Assembly: GCA_035532215.1 (NCBI GenBank)
Contig: DATKRK010000289.1
Coordinates: 1 to 22,292 of the forward strand
Direction: 5' to 3'
Origin: JAICIG01 sp035532215
GTDB lineage: Bacteria > Planctomycetota > Planctomycetia > Pirellulales > JAICIG01
Length of the DNA stretch: 22,292 nucleotides
Part shown: piece by piece, positions 8,243-16,729 of the stretch
Layout: each line of letters begins with the position of its first letter
Numbering within the stretch: the first letter of the stretch is position 1
Notes under the pieces: model-generated
What the model was told of the DNA's origin: nothing
Database searches by the model: none
What the model saw: only the letters and a program-made list of their open reading frames with translations
Made by a program: the position numbers and the translations under genes

Positions 8243-11200
8243 GTCAACTGCGAACTTTCGCTGGGGCCGATCGTTTGCAACAGGCCGGGCTCCACAAATA
8301 GCAGCCGGGCGAAGATGCGATCGAGAGGCAGCCCGGTCATGCGCGAGACGGCCTGGCGGTAGGCATTCAGTTGCGGCCGGTACGCGTCGATGGCTGCGGC
8401 TAACTGCTCGGGGCGGTCGGGGGACACGCGATCCGTTTTGAAATCGAGCACCTCGGCGGCCACGAGCTTGTCGCCGCGATGGATCAACACCAGCCGGTCG
8501 AGGCTGCCGGAGAGAATCGCGTCGCGCTCGCGGACGGCGAAGCGGCGTTCGCGAGCGACTTGCAGCTTCGGCGTTTGGCCGGCCAATTCGGCGGCGACTT
8601 CCCGGTCCGACGTCCAAGGCGCCGTTTGCAAGTAGGCGCTGCGCAACAGGCAATCGCGCACGGCCGCTCGCGCCAGAGCAGTGCGGAATTCCGCGAGCCA
8701 GTGCGCCGCGTCCGACGACGAAGCGCCGAGCTTCATGGCGGTTTCGAGCAGCGCAGGATCTTGCGGGATTTCGTCGTCGAGCCACTCGATCTGTTCGAAC
8801 CAGGCGTGGACCACGGTTCCCCGCTCGAGGGCCCCGGCGGCGTCCAGCCGCATCAGCTTCGCCAAGTCGACGATGTCGCCCCCTTCGAGCCCCGAAGGAC
8901 TTTGCCGCTCGAGCCCACGGCTGCGCCGCTCGCCGGCGGGCGCCAAGGCAATGCGAAACTCGCTCGACGCTTCGCCCTCGGCGTCGCCCCGAGCATCCCC
9001 GTCAGGCGGCCGCCCGGCCCCGTTGCTCGACGCGCCGCCGTGCCAATCGGCGCGGCCAAGTTCGTACAGCGTTTGGCCCGCTTCGGCTTTGCGGCCGTCG
9101 GCCAGCGCAAACCGCAACAGCCCGGCGAAGGTCGCCGGCAGGTTTTTCTCACGTTCATCTGGAGGAGCGACGATCATGTGCAGCGCGTGGGCGGCGCGGG
9201 TGAGCGCCACGTACAGCACGCACAACGATTCGCGGATCGCCTGGTCGACCTGACTGGCGAAGACCTGTTGGACTTCGCGCGGCAAGAGCGCTCGCAGCTT
9301 TTCGCCCGCGTAGCGGCAAACGAAGTTCGGCGCGGCGGCCGCTTCCGGCCGGCCGACGACCACCGCGGGCGGTTGGCCGCGAAGGTTGACATCGAGCTGC
9401 GGCAACACCACGATGTCGAATTCCAGCCCCTTGGACTGGTGAATCGTCATCACGCGGACCTGGGCCGCCGTGGGATCTTCGACCTTCTGGCTTTCGACGT
9501 AATTCACGAAGTCTCGAACCCGCAGCGTCGATTCGGGCTCGTAGCGATAAGCCAGTTCGACCAACTGCGTCAGCCGGCGGGCGTCGCGCGCGTCGCAATG
9601 GGCCGACAGCTCGCGGCACCAGCGATAAATCGTCGTTCCGTAGCCGTCGTTGATCAGTTTCCGCCGCACGCTCAGCGACAGCCGGCCAGCGGCGAATTCG
9701 TCCTGGTGGCTTTTTAAGCCAACGATCGGCCCCAAGGGCGACTGGGCGACGTGAAAGCGGGCCACGGTATCGCCCGGATGATCGGCCAGCGTCAAGAGCG
9801 ACAGCACCGCGGCCACGGCGGGCGAATCGGTGAGCGGGTTGCCCCCCTCCTCGCTCGCTTGAATGCCTCGGCGCCGCAGTTCGTAGATCAATCGCGCCAC
9901 CGCCTTGTTGTCGCGCACCAAGGCGCCGACCGAACGGTTCGGCGCCTCGCCGGCCAGCCGCGCGATTTCCGCCGCCGCAAACTCGAGCGTAGCGGTCTTT
10001 TTATCTTGTTCGTCCCCGGCGCCGGGCGCGACCAGCAACCGCACATAACCGGGCAACCGATCGTGCTCGGTCGAATGTTCAGCGAAGCCGCGCGACCAGG
10101 CGGCCACGGCTGCGGGAAAGGCGTCGAGCATCGGCGCGCCGGCGATGCGTGCAAACACGCGATTGACCGTTTCGATGACCGCCGGCGCCGAACGAAAACT
10201 GCGCGAGAGGCTTTCCTGGGCCAGTTCGGACCACTCGGCTTCCAGCGTGTCGAACAGTTCCGAGTTGCCGCCGCGCCAGCCGTAGATAGCCTGTTTCACG
10301 TCGCCCACGCAAAAGAACGAGCCCGAGGCGGCCTTGAACACGCGCGCGGCGAACGGCCGCACCACGTTCCATTGCAAGAGCGAGGTGTCCTGGAATTCGT
10401 CGAGCAGCAGATGCGAGAGCTGCGAATCGAGCCGGTAAGACCAGTGCTCGATGGTAGCAGGCTCACTCCGTGAGCCGTCGCCGACCATGTGATGGCGCTC
10501 GACCGCAGCGCCGGTTACGGCACGCGGAGCGTGCCTACTACTTTGGCCCGCGACCGCGGCAGAGGCCAACTTTCGCGTCACGTCGTCGAACCGCAAGACG
10601 CGGCGCGCCAGCTTGAACCGCTGATAGTGCGCGTCGAACTGCTCCAACAATCGCCGCGTGGCTTCGGTCTGGTCGGCCAATTGACCGACGAGCACCGCCT
10701 GGGCGTGACGCAGCAATTGCCGATAGGCTTCGATCAGGCCCTCGTCGAGCGGCTTTTTGTAATAGGTCGTTTCGCCGACAGCGACCTTGGCCGCCATTCC
10801 CTTTTCGATGAAGTCGGCCCACCGGCCGAGCGTCGCCCGCTCGAGGTCGCCTTCGCGAGCTGTGGCGCAGCGTTTGTCGGCCGGCAAGGGCGCTTCGGCC
10901 AAGGCCGCCAGCGCAGCAGCCAACTCGGCGCCGGAAAGTCGCGGCGGCCGAGGCAAGCGCTGCCAGGCTTCGGCCGGAGTTTCCAGGTACAAGCCGTGCA
11001 GGCCATCGACCAAATCGCGAATCTGATCGCTCACCGAGCGCGTCGCCTCGCCCTTGGTCAACAGGTGCAGCAGCGCGAGCACGGTCCGCGCGTCGCCCTC
11101 GGCCAGCACGGCGCGAATCGCTTCGCTGCGCAGACGGTCGTCGGCCGAAGATTCGACGATCCGCCAGCCGGGCGGCAACCCCAGTTCGAGGCTGAAGCTC

Positions 11201-11553
11201 GTCGCAATCTGCGCGAAGAAGCTATCGAGCGTCGAAATCCGCAGCCGGTGCAGCCTGCGGACCAGCGATTCCAGCAGTTCCAGCGCGCGCGGGCGATCGA
11301 GCGAGGCGTCGCCGATGAACTCTGCTAGCTCGGCGCACTCTGCGGGGTCCACGGCAGCCGCCGCGAGCCGCAACAACACGCGGTCGAGAATCTCGCCGGC
11401 CGCCTTACGCGTGAACGTGCTGGCCAGAATCTCCTCGACCGCCGCCCCGCGGCTGGCCAGTCCGAGATAGCGATTCGATAGTTGAAACGTCTTGCCCGTG
11501 CCCGCCGACGCCCGAATCATGATGTGCCCGAAGGGCTTGTCGCGCTCGGTCAA
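8239..11553 (-). CDS. addA: AddA-like helicase-nuclease (UvrD/RecB family)
   Basis: Large subunit of a probable AddAB-type complex that unwinds and resects double-strand breaks for RecA recombination. The 1104 residues contain the SF1 helicase motifs: Walker A IRASAGTGKT (13-22), motif Ia ASTFTRKAAGE (44-54), DEFQD (385-389), VGDVKQAIYGWRGG (416-429), MTIHQSKGLEFD (702-713) and YVALTRAAH (781-789). A C-terminal PD-(D/E)XK nuclease shows GSLDR (Asp1019), AEVLDFKT (Asp1037, Lys1039), Gln1061 and Tyr1065. The frame is open further upstream, but the start is the TTG at 11553-11551: its bases overlap the addB stop as TTGA, with a GAGGAGGAG run just upstream. Residues about 338-367 are encoded by two inverted REPs inserted before Walker B, and residues 840-890 form a low-complexity linker. 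The stop codon lies in a palindrome. Confidence 0.9.
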   Translation of the reverse strand: MTERDKPFGHIMIRASAGTGKTFQLSNRYLGLASRGAAVEEILASTFTRKAAGEILDRVLLRLAAAAVDPAECAELAEFIGDASLDRPRALELLESLVRRLHRLRISTLDSFFAQIATSFSLELGLPPGWRIVESSADDRLRSEAIRAVLAEGDARTVLALLHLLTKGEATRSVSDQIRDLVDGLHGLYLETPAEAWQRLPRPPRLSGAELAAALAALAEAPLPADKRCATAREGDLERATLGRWADFIEKGMAAKVAVGETTYYKKPLDEGLIEAYRQLLRHAQAVLVGQLADQTEATRRLLEQFDAHYQRFKLARRVLRFDDVTRKLASAAVAGQSSRHAPRAVTGAAVERHHMVGDGSRSEPATIEHWSYRLDSQLSHLLLDEFQDTSLLQWNVVRPFAARVFKAASGSFFCVGDVKQAIYGWRGGNSELFDTLEAEWSELAQESLSRSFRSAPAVIETVNRVFARIAGAPMLDAFPAAVAAWSRGFAEHSTEHDRLPGYVRLLVAPGAGDEQDKKTATLEFAAAEIARLAGEAPNRSVGALVRDNKAVARLIYELRRRGIQASEEGGNPLTDSPAVAAVLSLLTLADHPGDTVARFHVAQSPLGPIVGLKSHQDEFAAGRLSLSVRRKLINDGYGTTIYRWCRELSAHCDARDARRLTQLVELAYRYEPESTLRVRDFVNYVESQKVEDPTAAQVRVMTIHQSKGLEFDIVVLPQLDVNLRGQPPAVVVGRPEAAAAPNFVCRYAGEKLRALLPREVQQVFASQVDQAIRESLCVLYVALTRAAHALHMIVAPPDEREKNLPATFAGLLRFALADGRKAEAGQTLYELGRADWHGGASSNGAGRPPDGDARGDAEGEASSEFRIALAPAGERRSRGLERQSPSGLEGGDIVDLAKLMRLDAAGALERGTVVHAWFEQIEWLDDEIPQDPALLETAMKLGASSSDAAHWLAEFRTALARAAVRDCLLRSAYLQTAPWTSDREVAAELAGQTPKLQVARERRFAVRERDAILSGSLDRLVLIHRGDKLVAAEVLDFKTDRVSPDRPEQLAAAIDAYRPQLNAYRQAVSRMTGLPLDRIFARLLFVEPGLLQTIGPSESSQLT
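10453..10541. repeat. Inverted pair of GTAG-type REPs translated inside addA
   Basis: Two copies of one repeat unit face each other. Unit 1 has GTAG at 10455-10458, then a 7-bp stem GGCTCAC-TCC-GTGAGCC (10460-10476). Unit 2, on the complement, has GTAG at 10541-10538, then GGCACGC-TCC-GCGTGCC (10535-10519). The units agree at most positions over about 29 nt, including the shared TCC loop, and differ by compensated stem changes. Together with the 36-nt spacer they encode roughly residues 338-367 of AddA (around SSRHAPRAV and GDGSRSEPA), peptides I recognise as translated interspersed repeats in planctomycete proteins. The arrangement corresponds to a BIME. Confidence 0.75.
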
Positions 11554-14366
11554 GCGTCCTCCTCCTCGGCGCCGAACGCGAGGCCGCCGAATTGGGCGTC
11601 CTGGCAAATGCGTGCGAACATCTCGGAGAACGCGGGCGGCGGACTCTCGGGCGGCCAAAAGATCTGGCCGCGGATGCCGCGGATGACGTCGGCGGCGCGC
11701 CGGTCGGCCGATTCGAGTTCCGCCTCGGTCCACGTCGCCAAATGCTCGCCGACATCGTCCAGGCTTTTGGGCAGCACGATGTAGCCCAGGTCGACCGGCC
11801 CCTCGAGATCAAACGCGGCGGCCAGCTTGCGATAGAGCGGCAGTTGCAGGTCGACCCAATCGCCTTTGCGACGATGAGTTTCGTCGGGGCTCTTGCCGCG
11901 GTCGGAAGTTTTGTAATCGAAGATCACCGCTTGGCCGGTGTGCTCGTTCACGTCGACGCGGTCGATCCGGGCGCGCAGAAACATCGGCTCGCCGTCGACG
12001 ACCAGCGGGGCGCAGCCGTCGTCGATCACCGCCTCGGCGTGGGCGATCCGCCAGCCTTGCGCGGCCCATCGCGCTTGCCACCGGGCAAAGGCGTGCAGTC
12101 GCAGCCGCAATTGCTCGATCTGCACCTCGACCGGCGCCAGGCGATCCTGGCCGTAGTTGTCGACGGCGGCCCGATCGAGAGCGTGGTCGAGCCGCCGCTG
12201 AATCTCTTCCGCCTTCGTCGACCGGCTGGCGTCGGGATCGGCGCCAAAGGCCTGCAACGCCTCGTGAGCCAACGAACCGAACGCCTCGGGACCGAGCTCC
12301 TCCGCGGCGTCGTTCAACGAGTTCAATCCCAGCACGCGGCCGAGATAGTAGCGATAACGACAAGCCAAATAGTCGCGAAATTCGGTGACGCGCATGCTCG
12401 TGATCGGTTGCGGCAAGAGCTGGGGCCGCGGCACGGCGAAGGCCGACCACGCCAGCCCCGGCGGCAGGCTGCACGGAATTGCAAGCCTGGCGGGCGGTTT
12501 CGCCGGGCCGAAAAAGGCCAGCGTGCGCTCGGCGATCCGCGGGCGGTCGCAGGCGAAGAGCAAGCGGCTGGGCGACAACGGATCGCTTTCGGCGGTTCGC
12601 CGGCCCGCGACGAGCGTGAGCCGCTCGCGCGAAGCGGCCAGCACGCTGAGGGCATAGGCGTCGCGAGCATAGCGGCGGTCGTTGTCGTTGAGCCGCAAGC
12701 GGCGCCGCAAGGCGCCCGGCAAAAACATGTCGGCGTTGACGTGCGAGGGAGTCAGCCCGTCGTTGAAACCCGTCACGATCAGCGCCGGGGCGTCGTCGAG
12801 CGGCAGTTCGAGCCAGCCGAGCAACTCGATGGCGGCGTGCTGCGGCAAGGGGGGAATGGCGTCGCCTTCGAGTTGCCGCAACAACAGGCGAAGGGCGTCG
12901 GCGGCGCGCCACTGCCCGGCGAGCCGCACGTCGAGCGAAACGGCTTCGAGCATGACGGCGTGCAGACGCTCGCAAGACTCCAAGATGATTCGCGAGCCGG
13001 CGTGATTGCGGTCCAGCGCCAGCCGACCGTAGACTTCGACGAGCAGCCGAGCAATGCGGTCGGCCCAATCGCCCAGCGGCCGGCGGCCGCCCAGATCGCC
13101 CAAAAGCTGATCGATATGGGTTTGGACGGCGGCGGCGCCTTGAGCGGCGCGACGGCCGCGCAGCCAGCGGCCGGTCAGCTTGGCCTGCAGGTGCTCGCTG
13201 TAATAGCGGTCCAGATTGCTGAGGCAACTCGGCGCCGGCTCTTCGCCGCCGGCCGCCGAGCGAAGCCTCGCGTCGAGCCAGGCTTCCAAGTCGGGATGCC
13301 GCACCAAGGCGGCCAGGTCGGCGAACGCGCCGCCCTCCAAGTAGTCGGCCACGGCGGCCAGCAAGCGATAAGGGCCGCTTTGCCGCAGCGGCAGGCCGTC
13401 GGCGTAGCGACAGGGCAGCGAAAACTGTTCCAGCCGTTGTTCGAGATGCGGCGCGACGCGCGCGTCGGGTACGCCGATCGTAATCTCCTCGGCCGAATAC
13501 CGGCTCTCGTAACCGGCGATGGCGGCGCCGACCGCTTCGGCCTGATCGGCGGGCCCCTCGACGACCACGATCTGCTCGTCGGCCAGTTCGATCGAAGCGT
13601 CGAGCCAAGCTTCGGGAACGAGCGCCCCCAGTGCGTCGAACCGCTCGGCGAGCGCGGCGGGGGCGGACACGAGGACCGTCAGTCGATCGGCGACTTGTTC
13701 GAGCATCCGCGCGAGCGCCAGATTCGGATCGGCGACGCCGACCAGCACGATCTCGCGATCGGTTCGGCAATCGCCGCGTTCGATGGCCGCCAGCCGCGCG
13801 AACTGTAAATCGGCCAATCCCGCCTCGTGCAAGCGACGCAGGTAGGCGTCTTGCACCGAGGCCAGCGCCAGCCAACGATCGCGTTCGATGAATTCGCCCG
13901 CGGCGGCGCCGCGCTCGGCGACGTCGCCGAAACGCAAGGCGTGCGCCGCCAATTCCGAGTGCAATTGTCCGCACAGATTCGCCAGCGCCAGCCAACGCGC
14001 CGGTTCGTCGCGGGGCGGCAGTTCCGGTACGACGCGCTGCAATTCTTCGGCGTCGCCTTCTTGCAAGGCCGCCGCCCAAGCGAGTTGGCTGGCCAGCGGG
14101 CCGGCAATTCGCTGCGAACGCTCGTAGAGCAATTCCGGCAGATTGCCAACCGTGACGATCTGGGGCGGGCTGAGCGCCAGCGAATGGGCCGCGGCTTGCT
14201 CGACGAGGATTTCGAGAAACCGTCGGCCGGCTCTGCCGCCCGGAAAGGCGACGACGAGGCGGTCCAACGGCCACTGGCCGGCCGCGGCGTGCGCGTCTCG
14301 CAAGTAGTCGGCGGCGCTTTCGAGCGCCGGGCGATTCCAATTCAAAAATAGGCGATTCGGCGGCAT
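11550..14366 (-). CDS. addB: AddB-like nuclease subunit (PD-(D/E)XK family)
   Basis: Partner of the downstream AddA, expected to contribute the second nuclease and a catalytically inactive helicase-like scaffold. The 938 residues start at the ATG at 14366 (MPPNRLFLNWNRP); the frame is open further upstream into the kinase gene, but that part looks non-coding. There is no Walker A; the equivalent strand reads LVVAFPGGRAGRR (37-49), much as in alphaproteobacterial AddB, whose P-loop is also degenerate. The C-terminal nuclease shows IDR (Asp802), FDYKT (Asp817, Lys819), Gln841 and Tyr845. A cysteine at about 669 (ACRYRYYL) matches the first ligand of the AddB iron-sulfur cluster, but only one Cys follows the nuclease, so the cluster is probably absent. 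It overlaps addA by 4 nt and follows the kinase gene after 32 nt. Confidence 0.85.
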   Translation of the reverse strand: MPPNRLFLNWNRPALESAADYLRDAHAAAGQWPLDRLVVAFPGGRAGRRFLEILVEQAAAHSLALSPPQIVTVGNLPELLYERSQRIAGPLASQLAWAAALQEGDAEELQRVVPELPPRDEPARWLALANLCGQLHSELAAHALRFGDVAERGAAAGEFIERDRWLALASVQDAYLRRLHEAGLADLQFARLAAIERGDCRTDREIVLVGVADPNLALARMLEQVADRLTVLVSAPAALAERFDALGALVPEAWLDASIELADEQIVVVEGPADQAEAVGAAIAGYESRYSAEEITIGVPDARVAPHLEQRLEQFSLPCRYADGLPLRQSGPYRLLAAVADYLEGGAFADLAALVRHPDLEAWLDARLRSAAGGEEPAPSCLSNLDRYYSEHLQAKLTGRWLRGRRAAQGAAAVQTHIDQLLGDLGGRRPLGDWADRIARLLVEVYGRLALDRNHAGSRIILESCERLHAVMLEAVSLDVRLAGQWRAADALRLLLRQLEGDAIPPLPQHAAIELLGWLELPLDDAPALIVTGFNDGLTPSHVNADMFLPGALRRRLRLNDNDRRYARDAYALSVLAASRERLTLVAGRRTAESDPLSPSRLLFACDRPRIAERTLAFFGPAKPPARLAIPCSLPPGLAWSAFAVPRPQLLPQPITSMRVTEFRDYLACRYRYYLGRVLGLNSLNDAAEELGPEAFGSLAHEALQAFGADPDASRSTKAEEIQRRLDHALDRAAVDNYGQDRLAPVEVQIEQLRLRLHAFARWQARWAAQGWRIAHAEAVIDDGCAPLVVDGEPMFLRARIDRVDVNEHTGQAVIFDYKTSDRGKSPDETHRRKGDWVDLQLPLYRKLAAAFDLEGPVDLGYIVLPKSLDDVGEHLATWTEAELESADRRAADVIRGIRGQIFWPPESPPPAFSEMFARICQDAQFGGLAFGAEEEDA

Positions 14367-14398
14367 GAATGCTCGCGTCTGGCGGGGCGACGCCGGGG

Positions 14399-16387
14399 TC
14401 AACCGTTGAGAGGTTTCAGCGGAAGGTCGATCGAAACTCGCGTGCCGTTGCCGGGTTCGCTTTGGATCTTGGCCCAACCGCCCAACAGCGAGGCTCGTTT
14501 GCGAATGCCTTCCAATCCGAAACCGTCCTTGGGCGTTTTCGCCGGTTCGAAGCCCACGCCCGAGTCGCAGATTTCCAGCAGGATGCGGCCGTTGCGTTCG
14601 AGCAGTTTGACTTCGGCCCGCGAAGCGCCGCTATGCCGCTGGGCGTTGGTCAGCGCCTCTTGCACGATGCGGAAGATCGTTGCTTCCAGCAGCGGTTCGA
14701 GTCGATCGAACGAGACGCGGTGCGTGAAATCGACCTGCAGGTCGCCGGCATTGGCCCGTTCGGCGACCAGGTAGGCGATGGCCAGCACGATTCCGGCCTC
14801 GTCCAGAATCGGCGGCCGCAATCCGCTCATGATGCGGCGTCCTTCGCCGACCGAACGGCGCAGCAAGTGCATCGCCAATTCGAGGACCCCCGCAGCCTTG
14901 GTCGAAAGCTTTTCGCGCCGGTCCCCCAAGCCTTCCAAGTGCATCAACGCCGCCGACATGTATTGCACGAGCCCGTCGTGGATTTCGTAAGCCATCAGTT
15001 GCCGATCGCGCTCGTGCGCATGAATCAACTGCCGCATGAAACGCTGCTCCGACCGCAGTTCTCCCTCGACGCGTTTGCGCTCCGTGATGTCGGTGGAAAC
15101 GCCGCACAGCGCATAAGGCTCGCCGTCGGAATCGCAGAGGGGAAACTTGACCGACAAATACGTTCGCAGTTCGCCGTGACCGACCGAAGATTCTTCGAAT
15201 TCCAGCGCGGTTTTGGCTTTGAGCACGGCGAGATCGTTGACGCGCAACGTCGCGGCGACGTCTTTCGAGAACAGTTCGGCGTCGGTGAAGCCGAGCACTT
15301 CTTCGTTCGTCCGCTGCATGCGCGCCAGGCAGGCGTTGTTCGTCAGCAGGTAGCGGCCCTGGACGTCCTTGAGATAAATGACCGCGGGCGTATTGTCGAG
15401 AAAAGCCTGGAGCCGCGCCTCGGTCTTTCGCAGCGCCGCTTCCGCGCGTTTCTGCTCGCCGACGTCGCGGAACACCACGACGCCGCCTTGCTGAACGCCG
15501 CGCTCGTCCTTGAACGGTCGCGCGCTGACCTGCAGCCAGAGGCCGTCGGGCCTGTTCGGCAGGCGAAAATAAATCTCTTCTCCCGTCAGCGATTCGCCCC
15601 GGATCGCCCGGATGACGGGCCGCTGCTGCTGGGGATAGGGCGTCGTCGTATCCGGCAGAAACGCGTGCTTGAACCAGCTCCAATCGGCGTCGACCGCCTG
15701 AGCCTGGTCGACCCCGAGCATCTGGGCGCCGATTTTGTTGATGAGCACCAAGCGTTCGTTCTGGTCGGCCACGATCAACCCGTCGCCCATGCTGTCGAGC
15801 ACCGATTGCAGGATTCGCGTCTGTTGCCGGGCCTGGGCTTCGGCCCGGATGCGTTGCTCGATTTCGTGTTGCAAACTCTCGTTGGCGGCGATCAATTCCG
15901 CCGTACGGTCTGCGACTCGGCTCTCTAACTCGTCGCACGCCACCTGCAATCGTTTCTCGGCGAGTTTGCGATCGGTGACGTCGGAACCGACGCCGGCCAG
16001 CGCCACGATTTCGCCGCTGCGCCGGATTGGACCGATGCGGCACGAGTACCAAGAATCGGACCCCAAGCCGTTGAAGGCCTGCAACTCGAAGCTCTGCGGT
16101 TCGCCGGTTCGCAACACGCTTTCGATCGCTTGAGCCATGACGCTTTGATTCTCGGGCGTCAGGTAATCGTAGACGCGAGTTCCAATCACTTGTTCGAACG
16201 TGGCTCCCGGACCGACGTGGTTGATCGAAAGCAGCGCTCCCTGCGGATCCATCGTGAACACGAACTCAGGGACATTCAGCAGGATCGCCCGCAAGTTTTC
16301 TTCAGCATCTTCCAACTCGCTCACGCGCCGGCGCAAGGCGTGGGCTTCCGCCTCGAGTCGTCCGGCCGAATTCGTTGACGATTTCAT
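14399..16387 (-). CDS. PAS-domain sensor histidine kinase (HisKA_3/NarX-type)
   Basis: A 662-residue cytoplasmic kinase without signal peptide or membrane segments. An N-terminal coiled coil (about 10-32) precedes three PAS-like domains at about 32-143, 190-316 and 322-440, linked by coiled coils; the PAS C-terminal signatures GVGSDVTDRK, RDVGEQKRAE and GVSTDITERK are visible. The kinase core is of the HisKA_3 type: the phosphoacceptor is His470 in AYEIHDGLVQ, the N box is VQEALTNAQRHSG (575-587), and the ATP lid glycines are in DSGVGFE (608-614) and GFGLEGIRKR (622-631). Such kinases usually pair with NarL/LuxR-type regulators, but none is adjacent. A TTG at 16429 would add 14 residues; I prefer the ATG at 16387, although neither has a clear Shine-Dalgarno. 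The gene heads an apparent transcription unit with addB and addA. Confidence 0.93.
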   Translation of the reverse strand: MKSSTNSAGRLEAEAHALRRRVSELEDAEENLRAILLNVPEFVFTMDPQGALLSINHVGPGATFEQVIGTRVYDYLTPENQSVMAQAIESVLRTGEPQSFELQAFNGLGSDSWYSCRIGPIRRSGEIVALAGVGSDVTDRKLAEKRLQVACDELESRVADRTAELIAANESLQHEIEQRIRAEAQARQQTRILQSVLDSMGDGLIVADQNERLVLINKIGAQMLGVDQAQAVDADWSWFKHAFLPDTTTPYPQQQRPVIRAIRGESLTGEEIYFRLPNRPDGLWLQVSARPFKDERGVQQGGVVVFRDVGEQKRAEAALRKTEARLQAFLDNTPAVIYLKDVQGRYLLTNNACLARMQRTNEEVLGFTDAELFSKDVAATLRVNDLAVLKAKTALEFEESSVGHGELRTYLSVKFPLCDSDGEPYALCGVSTDITERKRVEGELRSEQRFMRQLIHAHERDRQLMAYEIHDGLVQYMSAALMHLEGLGDRREKLSTKAAGVLELAMHLLRRSVGEGRRIMSGLRPPILDEAGIVLAIAYLVAERANAGDLQVDFTHRVSFDRLEPLLEATIFRIVQEALTNAQRHSGASRAEVKLLERNGRILLEICDSGVGFEPAKTPKDGFGLEGIRKRASLLGGWAKIQSEPGNGTRVSIDLPLKPLNG

Positions 16388-16486
16388 CTGGACTTCGTGA
16401 CGCTGTCGTCGTGATGCGCTGGTGAACAATTGATCCCGTCATGCCTGATGGTAGCCGCCCGAAGCCTCGCCAGGCAAGCGACCGGT

Positions 16487-16500
16487 CATGAACGTTCATG
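16487..16500. promoter_or_regulatory. 14-bp perfect palindrome upstream of the kinase gene
   Basis: CATGAACGTTCATG is a perfect inverted repeat of two 7-base half-sites, about 100 nt before the kinase ATG. Its size and position fit a dimeric regulator's operator, but no regulator gene is next to it and it may be chance. It has no loop and so is unlikely to be a terminator. Confidence 0.3.
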
Positions 16501-16564
16501 GCCCCTGACCACTGGCGCGCAGAGCGTGCGGTTTGCGGCCATTCGCTCCGGCGGCGGATGGCGC

Positions 16565-16729
16565 CTAGTGCATTGTCAGGTCTAGGAATTGGGGTTAGCA
16601 ATTTCAAACAGCGGGGGTGGCTGGCGGCAGAGCGAAGCGATGCCCCAGCGAACTGGGGCTTCGCCGAGGCTCAGCCGGCTCAGCCTGGGCGCCCGCCTAC
16701 CCAAAAATTAAGACCTGACAATGCACTAG
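16565..16729. mobile_element. 165-bp MITE-like element with perfect 19-bp terminal inverted repeats
   Basis: The ends CTAGTGCATTGTCAGGTCT (16565-16583) and its exact complement (16711-16729) frame a non-coding interior. Similarity of the arms continues imperfectly for about 15 nt (patterns like AATTGGGGTTAGC against AATTTTTGGGTAGGC). The outermost CTAG on both sides could mean that the element proper begins at GTGCAT and is flanked by duplicated TA, as for IS630/Tc1-mariner elements, some of which target CTAG. It encodes no transposase, so it would need to be mobilised in trans. A second structured repeat is nested inside. Confidence 0.7.
16615..16676 (+). repeat. Structured hairpin repeat, copy 1 (inside the MITE)
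   Basis: Begins GGGTGGCTGGCGGCAGAGC and contains the hairpin GCCCCAG-CGAA-CTGGGGC (16642-16659). It matches the solo copy at 18784-18843 closely for about 60 nt, then diverges: the outer closing arm CCAGCCACCC of the other copy is replaced here by CAGCCGGCTCAGCC. The copies differ at paired positions (GCGAAGCGA here, GCCTAGGCGA there), with partial compensation on the opposite arm. Confidence 0.65.

Noticed and set aside
11554..11733. Sixty-codon extension of AddA beyond the TTG
   Set aside because: It is an Arg-rich translation of the addB 3' end in another frame; the family N-terminus starts next to Walker A.
11592..14340. Long open frames on both strands within addB (11592-13808 plus, 11809-14340 minus in another frame)
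   Set aside because: Only the 11550-14366 minus frame shows the nuclease motifs and good protein-like composition; the others are GC-driven shadows.
14369..15928. 519-codon open frame antisense to the histidine kinase
   Set aside because: The kinase frame carries PAS, HisKA_3 and ATPase motifs; the antisense frame has none.
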